DNA from: Bacillus sp. V2I10
Lineage (GTDB): Bacteria > Bacillota > Bacilli > Bacillales > Bacillaceae
Direction of reading: 5' to 3'
DNA: 64,000 nt
Assembly (NCBI RefSeq): GCF_030817055.1
Contig: NZ_JAUSYV010000001.1
Span: 4,240,001 to 4,304,000 of the forward strand
The notes beneath the pieces are model-generated. The model had not been told where the DNA came from. It did no database searches and saw nothing but the letters and a program-made list of their open reading frames with translations. Position 1 is the stretch's first letter; each line of letters opens with the position of its first letter. Shown here piece after piece: positions 8,910 through 16,707 of the stretch. A program made the translations under genes and the position numbers.

Positions 8910-9028
8910 GAAAAGCGGAATCGCCCGTTTAGCTCCGACAGACAGAAAAGGATCCGACAGAAAAGGCGCTTTTTGCCTTTACTGGCGGATTCGTTCTGGC
9001 CGAGGAGTTGGGCGATGGAGCTAGACAC
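8910..9028. repeat. Long imperfect hairpin, Bacillaceae-type intergenic repeat (full copy)
   Basis: ATCGCCC (8920-8926) pairs with GGGCGAT (9010-9016). Inside this CTCC pairs with GGAG, GGATCCG with CGGATTC, and CAGAAAAGGC with GCCTTT-CTG. The whole folds into one rod of about 110 nt. The ends (AAAGCGGAATCGCCC... and ...ATGGAGCTAGACA) resemble a repeat I have seen scattered between genes of several Bacillaceae. A degenerate partial copy is at 9676-9716. No coding role is apparent. Confidence 0.6.
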
Positions 9029-9106
9029 CGAAGCGTATAATTTATACTTTCTTAATACAAAATAAACACGCTGCAATTCAGCGTTCAATCATAATGGAGT
9101 GATAGT

Positions 9107-9277
9107 ATGGGTAAAGCTAAAGCTAAAACGAAGAGCAGTAAAGGCGGGACAGGCGGCGGAACAGGCAAAAAAGGCTGGAACCGCTGGCAGGCAAGTGCCA
9201 ATAAAAAGAAGAGCTTTAAGCCTTATACAAGTAAGGGCACTAAACAGCAGGACGATGGAAAAGGCTCAAAAGAATAA
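9107..9277 (+). CDS. Small basic Gly/Lys-rich protein (56 aa)
   Basis: The 56-residue reading frame begins MGKAKAKTKSSKGG and is rich in Lys, Gly, Ser and Thr, with two Trp in GWNRWQAS. It lacks hydrophobic segments. ATG at 9107 is preceded by ATGGAGTGATAGT, a usable ribosome site. A longer frame through the same DNA (9099-9380) encodes an unlikely protein and I reject it. The composition suggests a nucleic-acid- or spore-associated peptide, but I do not recognise the family. Confidence 0.65.
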   Translation: MGKAKAKTKSSKGGTGGGTGKKGWNRWQASANKKKSFKPYTSKGTKQQDDGKGSKE

Positions 9278-9378
9278 AATGTCTGACAGCGCATGGATCC
9301 TTTTTGGGTCTTTTTTTATTTCCTGCAGACTTAAAGAGATGCCGCATAAAAAAGAAATAGAGCCGGATACCTCCCACT

Positions 9379-9419
9379 AAAAAAAGACCGCCCCCCTTTT
9401 AAGGTCCGATCTGTCTTTT
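9379..9419 (-). terminator. Terminator of the 63-aa membrane protein gene
   Basis: Read on the minus strand, AAAAGAC is followed about 25 bases later by GTCTTTTTTT, with G/C-rich interior. It overlaps the stop codon of the gene at 9419. Confidence 0.55.
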
Positions 9420-9610
9420 CACCGATAACTGCTCCCCTTCACAATTAAAACTACAATGACTGCAAGCAGCAGTCCGCCAATGATAAACGGACCAAGACCC
9501 GAGCTGTAAACAAGATAGACTTTTACGTGCTTTATTGTATTAACAACCAGATAAACAATAAATATAAGATTCAATCCTGCAATAAGCGGGACATAAGGAT
9601 TTCGCTTCAA
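9419..9610 (-). CDS. Two-helix membrane protein (63 aa)
   Basis: Two hydrophobic helices (about residues 7-25 and 39-58) with a short basic start (MKRNPY) and basic end (KGSSYR). The minus-strand sequence AAAAGGG lies nine bases before the ATG. The size and form suggest a small inner-membrane protein; the family is not recognised. Confidence 0.65.
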   Translation of the reverse strand: MKRNPYVPLIAGLNLIFIVYLVVNTIKHVKVYLVYSSGLGPFIIGGLLLAVIVVLIVKGSSYR

Positions 9611-9675
9611 GTTGATCAGCCCTTTTCAGAAGCTTTTTCTTATCCCTATGCATGCGATAATTTGTATCATACTAA

Positions 9676-9716
9676 AAAGAAAAGCAGAATCGCCTGGTTA
9701 GCGCAGGCATGACAGA
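9676..9716. repeat. Degenerate partial copy of the 8910-9028 repeat
   Basis: AAAAGCAGAATCGCC followed by GGTTAGC and GGCATGACAGATAAG matches the left end of the long hairpin repeat (AAAGCGGAATCGCC...GTTTAGC). The right half is missing and is replaced by the hairpin at 9721-9761. Confidence 0.5.
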
Positions 9717-9720
9717 TAAG

Positions 9721-9761
9721 AAATCCCCCGAAAAGTCCGGGTTTGACTTTTTGGGGGATTT
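9721..9761. terminator. Strong stem-loop, possible terminator
   Basis: AAATCCCCCgAAAAGTC (9721-9737) pairs with GACTTTTTGGGGGATTT (9745-9761), a stem of 17 with one mismatch. T richness on both sides allows termination in either direction. The bases 9762-10010 hold nothing else recognised. Confidence 0.6.
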
Positions 9762-10010
9762 TATAAGAAACACCATAATAACAATCGCTGCCCGATTTTT
9801 TAACGAGAAATTAGTTAAAATAGACATTTGCTTATCCCCAAAGATATGAAATAGACATACTCCATAAATATACAACAGAATTTGGAAATTGGATGTAAAT
9901 TTTTGTTAACAATTAGTAAAAAGTACTTATTCGCACTCTTTACAATTTGACTATAAATAACGGGGGATACTATCAGTAAAATAAATCTAAAATTATTTTT
10001 AAATTAGGGG

Positions 10011-10038
10011 TAGACGGATTAATTAAACTTGTTATAAT
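10011..10038 (+). promoter_or_regulatory. Probable sigma-A type promoter of the 64-aa gene
   Basis: TAGACG (10011-10016), 16 bp, then TATAAT (10033-10038), about 40 bp upstream of the start codon. Confidence 0.5.
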
Positions 10039-10081
10039 AGGTGGAAGTTAAAGCACATTATGAAAAAAAAGGCGGGACGAA

Positions 10082-10276
10082 ATGAAAAATAATTCGTGCA
10101 GATATATCATTAACGCGAGCGGTAAAGGCGGAGAAACGTATATGACCTACTGCCAGGATAAGCTTGAATTAAATCAATGGATAGCTGAACGTAAAGATAA
10201 ACTTCTGATGGATGAAATTAAAATAACAGACAAAAAGAAAAATCCATTCTTTAAATGGTTTTCTTTTATGAAATAG
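10082..10276 (+). CDS. Small hypothetical protein (64 aa)
   Basis: A 64-residue soluble protein, basic at the C-terminus (KNPFFKWFSFMK), with Cys at residues 5 and 24. It is flanked by a clear promoter and a clear terminator, which supports it as a real monocistronic gene. Ribosome site GGCGGGAC is modest. Family not recognised. Confidence 0.6.
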   Translation: MKNNSCRYIINASGKGGETYMTYCQDKLELNQWIAERKDKLLMDEIKITDKKKNPFFKWFSFMK

Positions 10277-10305
10277 ACGCCATGTCTTGTGAATGGCGTT
10301 TTTAT
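10277..10305 (+). terminator. Terminator of the 64-aa gene
   Basis: ACGCCAT (10277-10283) pairs with ATGGCGT (10293-10299), followed by Ts. Confidence 0.85.
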
Positions 10306-10467
10306 TATTTTCTTTAATAAAGCGTAAGACTAGCCACCGTTCATACTGTACTGTATAAGACGCATACGCTGCAGCGATTAAGGGAAAGCTCTATTCTCCT
10401 TTCATTTTTTTTCTTTATTCACAGAAATCCAATATAATGAAGGAAAAATAAAAAACAGGGTGATTAC

Positions 10468-11019
10468 TTGAAGAGCAAAATGAACCAGTTGTTTGAGGAC
10501 CAAAGGAATGTTCATGTGCTGTATTCCTATAGTGGAACGAAGAATTACATAGATCAGGTTGTGAGTTATATCCAGGATGGCATTTTAGCGGGAGATTACG
10601 TTATTCTTATTGAAAATGAACGTGTTTACCGTGCGATTCGCAATGAACTGAGCACTCGGTTAACAAAAAATCAAATGGAATTCGTTCACTATGTAAACAA
10701 CTTCGATTTCTATTATTCAAGCGGCAGTTATCATCCTCCTGCAATCGTTGAATACTTTAATAAAACCGTACAGCCATATGTGGAAAATAAAATTTCTTTC
10801 CGTTCATGGGCACATGTAGAGTGGGCCACTATGGGAGATCCGCTGCATCTAATAAGTGATTTAGAGAAAGTAGTAGACGAAGCTGTAAACCAGCTGTCGT
10901 TTCCGTTAATTTGTGCGTACGAAGCAGAGAGAATGCCAGACTATCTTAAAACAATTTTAATGGAAACACATCCCTATGTGTTAATGGAAGAATTCAGACA
11001 TCCGATTTACTATGTATAG
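10468..11019 (+). CDS. MEDS-domain protein (DcmR-like sensory domain)
   Basis: A 183-residue single-domain protein that reads as the MEDS fold. It starts with HVLYSYSGTKNYIDQVVSYIQDGILAGDYV (in parts), a RecA/ATPase-like beginning (a ligand-binding sensor in DcmR and in many kinases). Later it has WAHVEWA and LICAYEAERMP, the usual family blocks. No output domain is attached. The start is TTG at 10468: AGGGTG is six bases upstream, while the next ATG (10480) would be too far. It stands alone, so its partner protein is not evident. Confidence 0.7.
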   Translation: MKSKMNQLFEDQRNVHVLYSYSGTKNYIDQVVSYIQDGILAGDYVILIENERVYRAIRNELSTRLTKNQMEFVHYVNNFDFYYSSGSYHPPAIVEYFNKTVQPYVENKISFRSWAHVEWATMGDPLHLISDLEKVVDEAVNQLSFPLICAYEAERMPDYLKTILMETHPYVLMEEFRHPIYYV

Positions 11020-11204
11020 TAATACTGAGCTTACTTTTTTACCCATATCCTCACTTAATGACCACATTCCCTGCGTATTAAGCACTTCCGCGAGAGTAAA
11101 TATAAGTATTTATTAAGCCCGTGATTCTTCATCCATCAAAACATCAATTACAACTTTTACTGCACAGACATCTTAAATAACTGAAAACGATCTCGTTATT
11201 TTTC

Positions 11205-11585
11205 TTATTCAGAATAGTTGTTTTCTTGTTTAATTTGATCTATTCGTTTTTTTCCCCAATCATACATCATTTCAACAATTGGTAATAACGTCATCCCAAG
11301 GTCAGTCATTGAGTATTCGACTTTCGGAGGAATTTCTGGATACACTTCTCTATGAACAATTCCATCATCTATGAGCTCGCGTAATTGGTTTGTTAATATC
11401 TTATGGGATATTTTCGGAAAAAGCCTTTGAAGTTCGCTGAAGCGGTGTGGCCCTTCTACTCCTAAATGCCATAAAATAACAACTTTCCACTTTCCGCTAA
11501 TAATTGATAAGGTATATTCTTTTTCACAATGATAATCATGATTTATTATTCTCTCTTTAATCTCTGTTCTTAATGGATCTGACAT
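11205..11585 (-). CDS. HxlR-type winged-helix regulator
   Basis: A 126-residue HxlR/DUF24 protein. The N-terminal cysteine (YHCEKEY, about residue 20) is the redox-sensing position used by YodB/HypR relatives. The winged helix follows: ISGKWKVVILWHL, RFSELQRLFPKISHKILTNQLRELIDDG, EYSMTDLG (in parts). ATG is preceded by AAAAGGAG. It diverges from a DJ-1/PfpI gene across 158 bp that contain four evenly spaced GGTAACC-type dyads, probably its operators. Thiol or aldehyde stress is the likely signal, by analogy. Confidence 0.88.
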   Translation of the reverse strand: MSDPLRTEIKERIINHDYHCEKEYTLSIISGKWKVVILWHLGVEGPHRFSELQRLFPKISHKILTNQLRELIDDGIVHREVYPEIPPKVEYSMTDLGMTLLPIVEMMYDWGKKRIDQIKQENNYSE

Positions 11586-11603
11586 GTAATTGAACTCCTT
11601 TTA

Positions 11604-11642
11604 GTAACCTTTTGGTAACCTTTTGGTAACCTTTTGGTAACC
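11604..11642. promoter_or_regulatory. Four 11-bp-phased GGTAACC dyads, probable HxlR operator array
   Basis: GTAACC occurs at 11604, 11615, 11626 and 11637, exactly 11 bp apart; the three later copies read GGTAACC, a GGT-N-ACC dyad (the first is AGTAACC). The spacing puts each copy on the same face of the helix. The array abuts the ribosome site of the hxlR-type gene and lies about 100 bp upstream of the DJ-1/PfpI gene. Confidence 0.6.
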
Positions 11643-11743
11643 TTCGCACAAAAAAGTGCATTCTTCACAATGTAAAAAACCGCCGGTAAAATGAAGGTAG
11701 TCTTAAAGACAAATCTTTTTTCTAATTTTGGAGGCAAACATTT

Positions 11744-12262
11744 ATGAGTAAAAAAGCTTTATTAATTATACCACCAGAACGGTTTAATGAAGATGAATTA
11801 TTTCAACCTAAAGAGGCGCTTGAAAATGCAGGGATTGAAGTAACAATTGCAAGCACAAAAACAGGTGAAATTACTGGTGACTATCAAGGCAAGACAAACG
11901 CTGAAGTGATCTTCTCTGAGGTTGCAGCAACTGAATACGATACTCTTGCTGTCATTGGGGGATCCGGTACGAACGATCATTTATGGGAAAATCAAGAATT
12001 ACTAAGCTACTTGAAACAAGCTCATGAACAAAATATTCTTGTAACAGGAATTTGTGCTGGAGCTGTGACTGTAGCTAAAACAGGTTTATTGTCAGATCGA
12101 AAAGCATCATGCTACCCAGTTGATGTGCAAAAGAATGAATTAAAAGCTCATAACGTAGAATATGTTGAACAACATGTCGTAGCATATAATGATATTATCA
12201 CAGGCGATGGTCCAGATGGTGCGAAAGAATTTGGAAAGAGTCTGGTTGAAGCATTAAGTTAG
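11744..12262 (+). CDS. DJ-1/PfpI family protein (glyoxalase III / protease-like)
   Basis: The 172 residues form one DJ-1/PfpI domain. The conserved Glu is near residue 18, AVIGGSGTNDHLW lies mid-protein, and the nucleophile elbow is GICAGAVTVAKTGLL (Cys about residue 105), with a following YPVDV stretch. Such proteins act on glyoxals or as chaperone-like stress proteins. RBS is GGAGG. It is transcribed away from the hxlR-type regulator, which suggests that regulator controls it. Confidence 0.88.
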   Translation: MSKKALLIIPPERFNEDELFQPKEALENAGIEVTIASTKTGEITGDYQGKTNAEVIFSEVAATEYDTLAVIGGSGTNDHLWENQELLSYLKQAHEQNILVTGICAGAVTVAKTGLLSDRKASCYPVDVQKNELKAHNVEYVEQHVVAYNDIITGDGPDGAKEFGKSLVEALS

Positions 12263-12421
12263 TTAATTTAACTTGTTTGGATATGTAGCCCTTCGGAATT
12301 TATTCTGGACGGCTTCTTTTCATAATTTAATGAATTACCGTATTGTCTCAAAAGAACATTCCTATTTTTTATTTTTAAAAAATAGGTATTATGCAGCCTC
12401 TTACTCAATTAATTGGCCCTA

Positions 12422-12461
12422 AAATGAAACTAGGCGCATCCCTTGTTAGAGAAATGCGCCC
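12422..12461. repeat. Stem-loop element, copy 1 of 2
   Basis: GGCGCAT (12433-12439) pairs with ATGCGCC (12454-12460), with loop CCCTTGTTAGAGAA. The copy at 13355-13394 differs at both arms in a compensating way (GACGCAT/ATGCGTC). The gap 12263-12692 also holds a 10-bp A/T stem (CCTATTTTTT with AAAAAATAGG, about 12361-12386) and no coding frame that I can support. Confidence 0.65.
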
Positions 12462-12656
12462 TTTAATTGTATAATGAGGACCTTCTATTGGGCGTTCTTG
12501 TTTAAGATCAAATAATTTTAGTGCCCACTAAATCTTTTGAATTCCGTTTACTTAGGCATTCGCATTAGACCAATCTATTTTTATAGAGCTAATTCTTCTG
12601 CTGGATTTTAATGTTGGAACGGAAAATAGGGAATTTTCCTGCTAAGAGTAACCAAA

Positions 12657-12689
12657 ACAGCCGATTTGGGTTATTCATGGGGGCTATTT
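12657..12689 (-). terminator. Terminator of the VOC gene
   Basis: On the minus strand TAGCC is followed after about 20 bases by GGCTGTTTT, just past the stop codon at 12693. Confidence 0.5.
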
Positions 12690-12692
12690 TTA

Positions 12693-13118
12693 TTATTTTT
12701 CGCCCTCTGTGTAAATTTGAAACGTTACACCGAACTTGTCCGTTACAATCCCATAAGCAGGGCTAAAAAAAGCTTCCTGCAACGGCATTTTCACTTGTCC
12801 GTCTTGCTTTAGGGATTCAAAGATTTGTTTAGATTTTTCGATGTCGTTCGTTGAAATACAGATTGTAACCTGATCTCCAATTTGACTGGTTTGACCTGGA
12901 AACATATCTGAAAACATGAGGTCCGTTTCGCCAACTTTTATCATTGCATGTGACACTAGTTCCTTTGCTTCTTCAGGTAAAGGGAATTCTGGATTTTCTG
13001 GCATTTCTCCAAAAGTCTGGTTAAAGAGGACTTTCCCGTCCAATGCTTTTTCGTAAAATTGGATCGCTTCCTTTGCATTTCCGTTCATCATTAAATAGGG
13101 GGACATTCGCAATGTCAT
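12693..13118 (-). CDS. VOC-fold protein, PhnB-like (glyoxalase superfamily)
   Basis: The 141 residues match the PhnB/3-demethylubiquinone-like VOC group: MSPYLMMNGNAKEAIQFYEKAL at the start, FGEMPENPEFPLPEEA, DLMFSDMFPG, then AYGIVTDKFGVTFQI at the end. These proteins are small cytosolic dimers with no agreed function. The ATG follows GGAGCTGC. It is flanked on both sides by the two copies of the covarying stem-loop element. Confidence 0.82.
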   Translation of the reverse strand: MTLRMSPYLMMNGNAKEAIQFYEKALDGKVLFNQTFGEMPENPEFPLPEEAKELVSHAMIKVGETDLMFSDMFPGQTSQIGDQVTICISTNDIEKSKQIFESLKQDGQVKMPLQEAFFSPAYGIVTDKFGVTFQIYTEGEK

Positions 13119-13354
13119 AATTAAGCAGCTCCTTGGCTCAAATTTTTATACAAATGCTTGAGTAATCTTCAAACCTCCGTTTGAACTTGTCAATGGCTGT
13201 AACCACTTTCACATTATTACCCATAAATGTATTTTATAATAAAGAACAAACGTTCGTCAATAAGATTAACAATATTTTCCTTGATATAGATCTAAAGGAT
13301 ATATAGAGCAAAAGTTGACTACTGATAGGGGTAATACCAGGGAAAATAGCCAAT

Positions 13355-13394
13355 AAATGAAACTAGACGCATTCCTTGTTAGAGAAATGCGTCC
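13355..13394. repeat. Stem-loop element, copy 2 of 2
   Basis: GACGCAT (13366-13372) pairs with ATGCGTC (13387-13393). The loop and both flanks (AAATGAAACTAG before, TTGTTAGAGAA inside) are nearly identical to copy 1, about 930 bp away. It sits just past the stop of ytbE on the minus strand. Confidence 0.65.
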
Positions 13395-13413
13395 GATTGG
13401 ATATTGTTCACTA

Positions 13414-14262
13414 TTAAAAATCAAAATTGTCAGGATCAGGACCAACTCGTTCATTTTTATTCAGTCCATCAATAAGAGCCATGTCCTCTTCTGTTAACTC
13501 AAAATCAAAGATCGCTGCATTCTGGATGATGCGTTCTTCCTTTGTTGATTTTGGAATTGTGATCACTCCGTTTTGAAGGTCCCAGCGCAGAATGATTTGG
13601 GCATTTGATTTCTTGTATTTATTTGCAATTCCCTGCAGCTGCGGATGATCCAATAATTGGCCCTGCATCAAAGGAGACCATGCTTCAAGCTGAATACCAT
13701 GTTCCCTGCAAAACGATAGAAGATTTTTTTGAGTCAGACGCGGATGGAATTCCACTTGGTTAATCATTGGTTTGATTTCCGCATCTTCCATCAGGCTTTC
13801 CAAATGATGAGTTTGGAAATTGCTTACGCCTATCGCTCTTAATTTTCCACTCTTATAAAGAGTTTCAAGCGCTCTCCATGCTTCCTTATATTTGCCTTCT
13901 GCCGGCCAGTGAATCAAGTACAAATCCAAGTAGTCTAAACCGAGTTTAGTTAAGCTCGTTTCATAAGCTGCAAGTGTTTTATCGTAACCTAAATCCGCGT
14001 TCCAGACCTTCGATGTGACAAATAGATCCTCTCTCCGGATACCAGCTTCAGCTATCCCTTCACGTATTCCTTGTCCAACGCCTTCTTCGTTTTCATAAAT
14101 AGCCGCCGTATCAATACTGCGGTATCCATGTTTAATGGCTGCTTTTACGGCATTTACAAGCTCTGGTCCTTCTTCTACTTTAAATACGCCAAGCCCGAAC
14201 CATGGCATTTTCACACCGTTATGCAGCGTTGTTGTACTTTGTAAGTTGTTCATCATTTTCAT
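13414..14262 (-). CDS. ytbE: Aldo/keto reductase (YtbE type)
   Basis: NADPH-dependent carbonyl reductase of about 280 residues. The AKR tetrad is seen: Asp in GYRSIDTAAIYENE (Asp and Tyr), Lys in VTSKVWN, and His in LYLIHWP. GVSNF and IPKSTKEERI bind the cofactor. The start could be either of two ATGs (14262 or 14256); the second has better spacing from AGGAGG. It follows ytbD by 24 bp and the ytcD regulator diverges, the same trio as in B. subtilis. Likely detoxifies aldehydes. Confidence 0.9.
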   Translation of the reverse strand: MKMMNNLQSTTTLHNGVKMPWFGLGVFKVEEGPELVNAVKAAIKHGYRSIDTAAIYENEEGVGQGIREGIAEAGIRREDLFVTSKVWNADLGYDKTLAAYETSLTKLGLDYLDLYLIHWPAEGKYKEAWRALETLYKSGKLRAIGVSNFQTHHLESLMEDAEIKPMINQVEFHPRLTQKNLLSFCREHGIQLEAWSPLMQGQLLDHPQLQGIANKYKKSNAQIILRWDLQNGVITIPKSTKEERIIQNAAIFDFELTEEDMALIDGLNKNERVGPDPDNFDF

Positions 14263-14286
14263 ATTCCTCCTGTATTTTCAAGTAAG

Positions 14287-15495
14287 TTATCCGGCTAGTT
14301 TTTGCCCTTTCATTTTCTGATCTTTACTCTCTAGTGCACGGCTCCAGCCCGTAAGAATAACGGCGCCCAAAACCATGAATCCTCCGATCCAAGCAGTGTG
14401 AATCAGGCCAATTGAATCCGTAATAATTCCTCCCAAGAAAGCGCCGATCGCAATTCCTGCATTAAACGCAGCAATATTAATTGCAGATGCCACATCAACG
14501 GCACTTGGCACAAAGCGCTCCGCAAGCATGACGACATAAACCTGCAATCCAGGCACGTTCATGAAAGCAAATAGTCCCATCAATAAGATCGTCAGCAAAC
14601 CTGCAATTTTGAATGGAGCCGTAAAGGTTAACACAAAGAGTACGATAGCCTGCACAATAAACATATAGAATAAGGCCTTAATCGGATTTTTATTCGATAG
14701 CTTTCCGCCAATCATATTTCCGATGGCGATCGCAATTCCATAAACAAGTAAAATAATCGCTACTGTTCCTTCTTTAAAACCTGTTACATTTTGAAGCAGC
14801 GGTGATAGGTACGTAAAGACAACGAATGTTCCGCCGTATCCAAGAGCTGTAATCATAAAGACAAGCAGCAGACGGCCGTTCTTTACTAGCTTCAGCTGAT
14901 CGCCAAATGTTGTGCGATTGCCTTTTTTCAAATCAGACGGCACTAGAATGCTGTTTGCAATAAGTGCAGCCAGCCCAATAATAATAATCACAATAAATGC
15001 AAGTCTCCAGCCAAATTGCTGGCCAATAAATGTTCCAAACGGAACTCCTGTTACAGTTGCGACTGTCAGACCGGTAAACATGATGGAAATTGCACTTGCC
15101 CGGCGGTTTTCAGGTACTAGATCGGCTGCAATCGTTGAACCGATCGACATAAACACACCATGTGAAAGTGCGGCGATAATACGTCCGGCTAATAAAACCC
15201 CAATGCTTGTAGCTCCTGCAGATAGACTATTTCCGATAAGAAAAACAATCATAATCCAAAGCAATAACGTTTTGCGTGACATGTTTGATGTGAGTGATGT
15301 CAGAATCGGTGCCCCGAACATGACCCCCACTGCATATAAAGAAACGGTTAATCCTGCAGTTGTAACAGGTATGGCTAAATCCTCAGAAATCATCGGAAGC
15401 AAGCCGACGCTGATAAATTCGGTTGTGCCAATGGCAAAAGCACTGACTGCTAATGCTAGCAGCGCGAGTGTACTTCTTTTTTTATCTAAAGTCAT
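14287..15495 (-). CDS. ytbD: MFS transporter (YtbD type)
   Basis: The 402 residues hold about 12 membrane helices. The features are those of the AraJ/YtbD group: FAIGTTEFISVGLLP in helix 1, the motif region LAGRIIAALSHGVFMSIG in helix 4, and a conserved NIAAFNAGIAIGAFLGG late in the protein. It exports small molecules with proton exchange; the substrate is unknown. It is first in an operon with ytbE and faces ytcD across an array of dyads. Confidence 0.9.
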   Translation of the reverse strand: MTLDKKRSTLALLALAVSAFAIGTTEFISVGLLPMISEDLAIPVTTAGLTVSLYAVGVMFGAPILTSLTSNMSRKTLLLWIMIVFLIGNSLSAGATSIGVLLAGRIIAALSHGVFMSIGSTIAADLVPENRRASAISIMFTGLTVATVTGVPFGTFIGQQFGWRLAFIVIIIIGLAALIANSILVPSDLKKGNRTTFGDQLKLVKNGRLLLVFMITALGYGGTFVVFTYLSPLLQNVTGFKEGTVAIILLVYGIAIAIGNMIGGKLSNKNPIKALFYMFIVQAIVLFVLTFTAPFKIAGLLTILLMGLFAFMNVPGLQVYVVMLAERFVPSAVDVASAINIAAFNAGIAIGAFLGGIITDSIGLIHTAWIGGFMVLGAVILTGWSRALESKDQKMKGQKLAG

Positions 15496-15590
15496 CTTTT
15501 TTCCTCCTAAAAAATTGAATATTTATTAAAAATAAGTGTATGGTAAAGATCAGCCGGCAAATGTTATTATGGAACATATCAGACATCATG

Positions 15591-15655
15591 AAAAGTACGT
15601 ACTTTTAAGTGCTGTAGGAACTTTTAAGTTCGGTAGGCACTTTTTGGTGCCTATT
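15591..15655. promoter_or_regulatory. Tandem 19-bp dyad array, probable YtcD operators
   Basis: A perfect palindrome AAAAGTACGTACTTTT (15591-15606) runs into three head-to-tail 19-bp units at 15599, 15618 and 15637. Their cores are GTACTTTTAAGTGC, GAACTTTTAAGTTC and GCACTTTTTGGTGC. The second base of each dyad varies, and in two of three units its partner varies with it. The array lies directly before the ytcD ribosome site. Confidence 0.65.
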
Positions 15656-15671
15656 ATTAAGGAGGGATTTC

Positions 15672-16031
15672 ATGCAAAAAAAATACAATATACCTGTTGA
15701 AGCAACACTTGAAATTATTGGCGGCAAGTGGAAATGCGTTATTCTCTGTCACTTGACTCACGGCAAAAAACGGACAAACGAATTGAAGCGCCTGATGCCA
15801 AACATTACGCAAAAAATGCTGACACAGCAATTGAGGGAACTTGAAGATGATGGCGTCATTAACCGGATTGTCCATCAGCAGATTCCTCCCAAAGTTGAAT
15901 ATGAGCTCAGCGAATACGGCTTTAGCCTGCAGTCGATTCTAGATTCTCTCTGTGCCTGGGGAGAAGGCCATATTACGAAGGTGTATGGGGATAAATCGGC
16001 GGTTCTTGAGGAAAGTATTTTGAATAAGTAA
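15672..16031 (+). CDS. ytcD: HxlR-type regulator (YtcD)
   Basis: A 119-residue DUF24 winged-helix protein: VEATLEIIGGKWKCVILCHL, then RTNELKRLMPNITQKMLTQQLRELEDDG, then KVEYELSEYG (in parts). Unlike the copy at 11205-11585, it has no Cys before the GGKWK motif; the cysteines are within and just after it (KC.ILC). GGAGGGA precedes the ATG by five bases. It is divergent from ytbD-ytbE, its likely target as in B. subtilis. Confidence 0.9.
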   Translation: MQKKYNIPVEATLEIIGGKWKCVILCHLTHGKKRTNELKRLMPNITQKMLTQQLRELEDDGVINRIVHQQIPPKVEYELSEYGFSLQSILDSLCAWGEGHITKVYGDKSAVLEESILNK

Positions 16032-16034
16032 ACG

Positions 16035-16071
16035 AAAAAATCGAAACTCCTGCATGGGATTTCGATTTTTT
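16035..16071 (+). terminator. Terminator of ytcD
   Basis: AAAAAATCGAAA (16035-16046) pairs with TTTCGATTTTTT (16060-16071). Confidence 0.85.
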
Positions 16072-16163
16072 GGAGTATGTGAAAAATATTTTTAATAGAT
16101 AATCTGAAAATGATATACTATTTAAGTTGCCTTCATATATAGAGTTTGAGAGGAGGAATTTAT

Positions 16164-16508
16164 ATGCAATGGTACCTGCATGTGTTAAAAAATTATGCCG
16201 TTTTTCAAGGCCGTGCAAGACGGAAGGAATTCTGGATGTTTTTTTTGATGAATCTGATTGTCACCCTAATTTTAACTGTCGTTGAGTCAATCACCGGTCT
16301 GACTGACATCCTGGTTGGAATTTATTCTCTTATCGTTCTTTTACCTTCATTGGCAGTTGGAGTCCGCAGATTACATGATACCGGCAGAACTGGATGGTGG
16401 CTATTAATCAACCTTATCCCGATCATTGGATCAATTGTGATTATTGTGTTCAGTTGTCAAGATAGTCAGCCGAATGCAAATAAATATGGACCAAATCCTA
16501 AGATGTAA
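16164..16508 (+). CDS. DUF805 membrane protein
   Basis: The 114 residues match the DUF805/YhaH family. The soluble start MQWYLHVLKNYAVFQGRARRKEFWMF is followed by three to four membrane helices, with the signature VGVRRLHDTGRTGWW between two of them, and the late CQDSQPNANKYGPNP tail. The start is ATG 16164 because AGGAGG lies at 16151-16156; an in-frame TTG at 16146 falls upstream of the ribosome site. Function unknown. Confidence 0.85.
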   Translation: MQWYLHVLKNYAVFQGRARRKEFWMFFLMNLIVTLILTVVESITGLTDILVGIYSLIVLLPSLAVGVRRLHDTGRTGWWLLINLIPIIGSIVIIVFSCQDSQPNANKYGPNPKM

Positions 16509-16519
16509 TAGATCAAGTA

Positions 16520-16550
16520 AACCGCCTATATTAATAGAGCGGTTTTTTTT
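16520..16550 (+). terminator. Terminator of the DUF805 gene
   Basis: AACCGC (16520-16525) pairs with GCGGTT (16539-16544), followed by six more Ts. Confidence 0.85.
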
Positions 16551-16707
16551 CTGTATTTTCCGAGCCAAATTTCAACAGCATACTTTTATTGTTTTCCATG
16601 AATTAGGTATTTGGAAGCGATTTTCCAGAACTTGTAAAAAAGAGGCATTTTACATAAGAAAAAAGGATACAGCTTAGAAATACTATCAAATACGAGGAGG
16701 CTTTGCG

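Noticed and set aside
9099..9380. 93-codon plus-strand frame overlapping the 56-aa basic protein
   Set aside because: Its translation is low-complexity and the alternative frame at 9107-9277 has the better start, composition and ribosome site.
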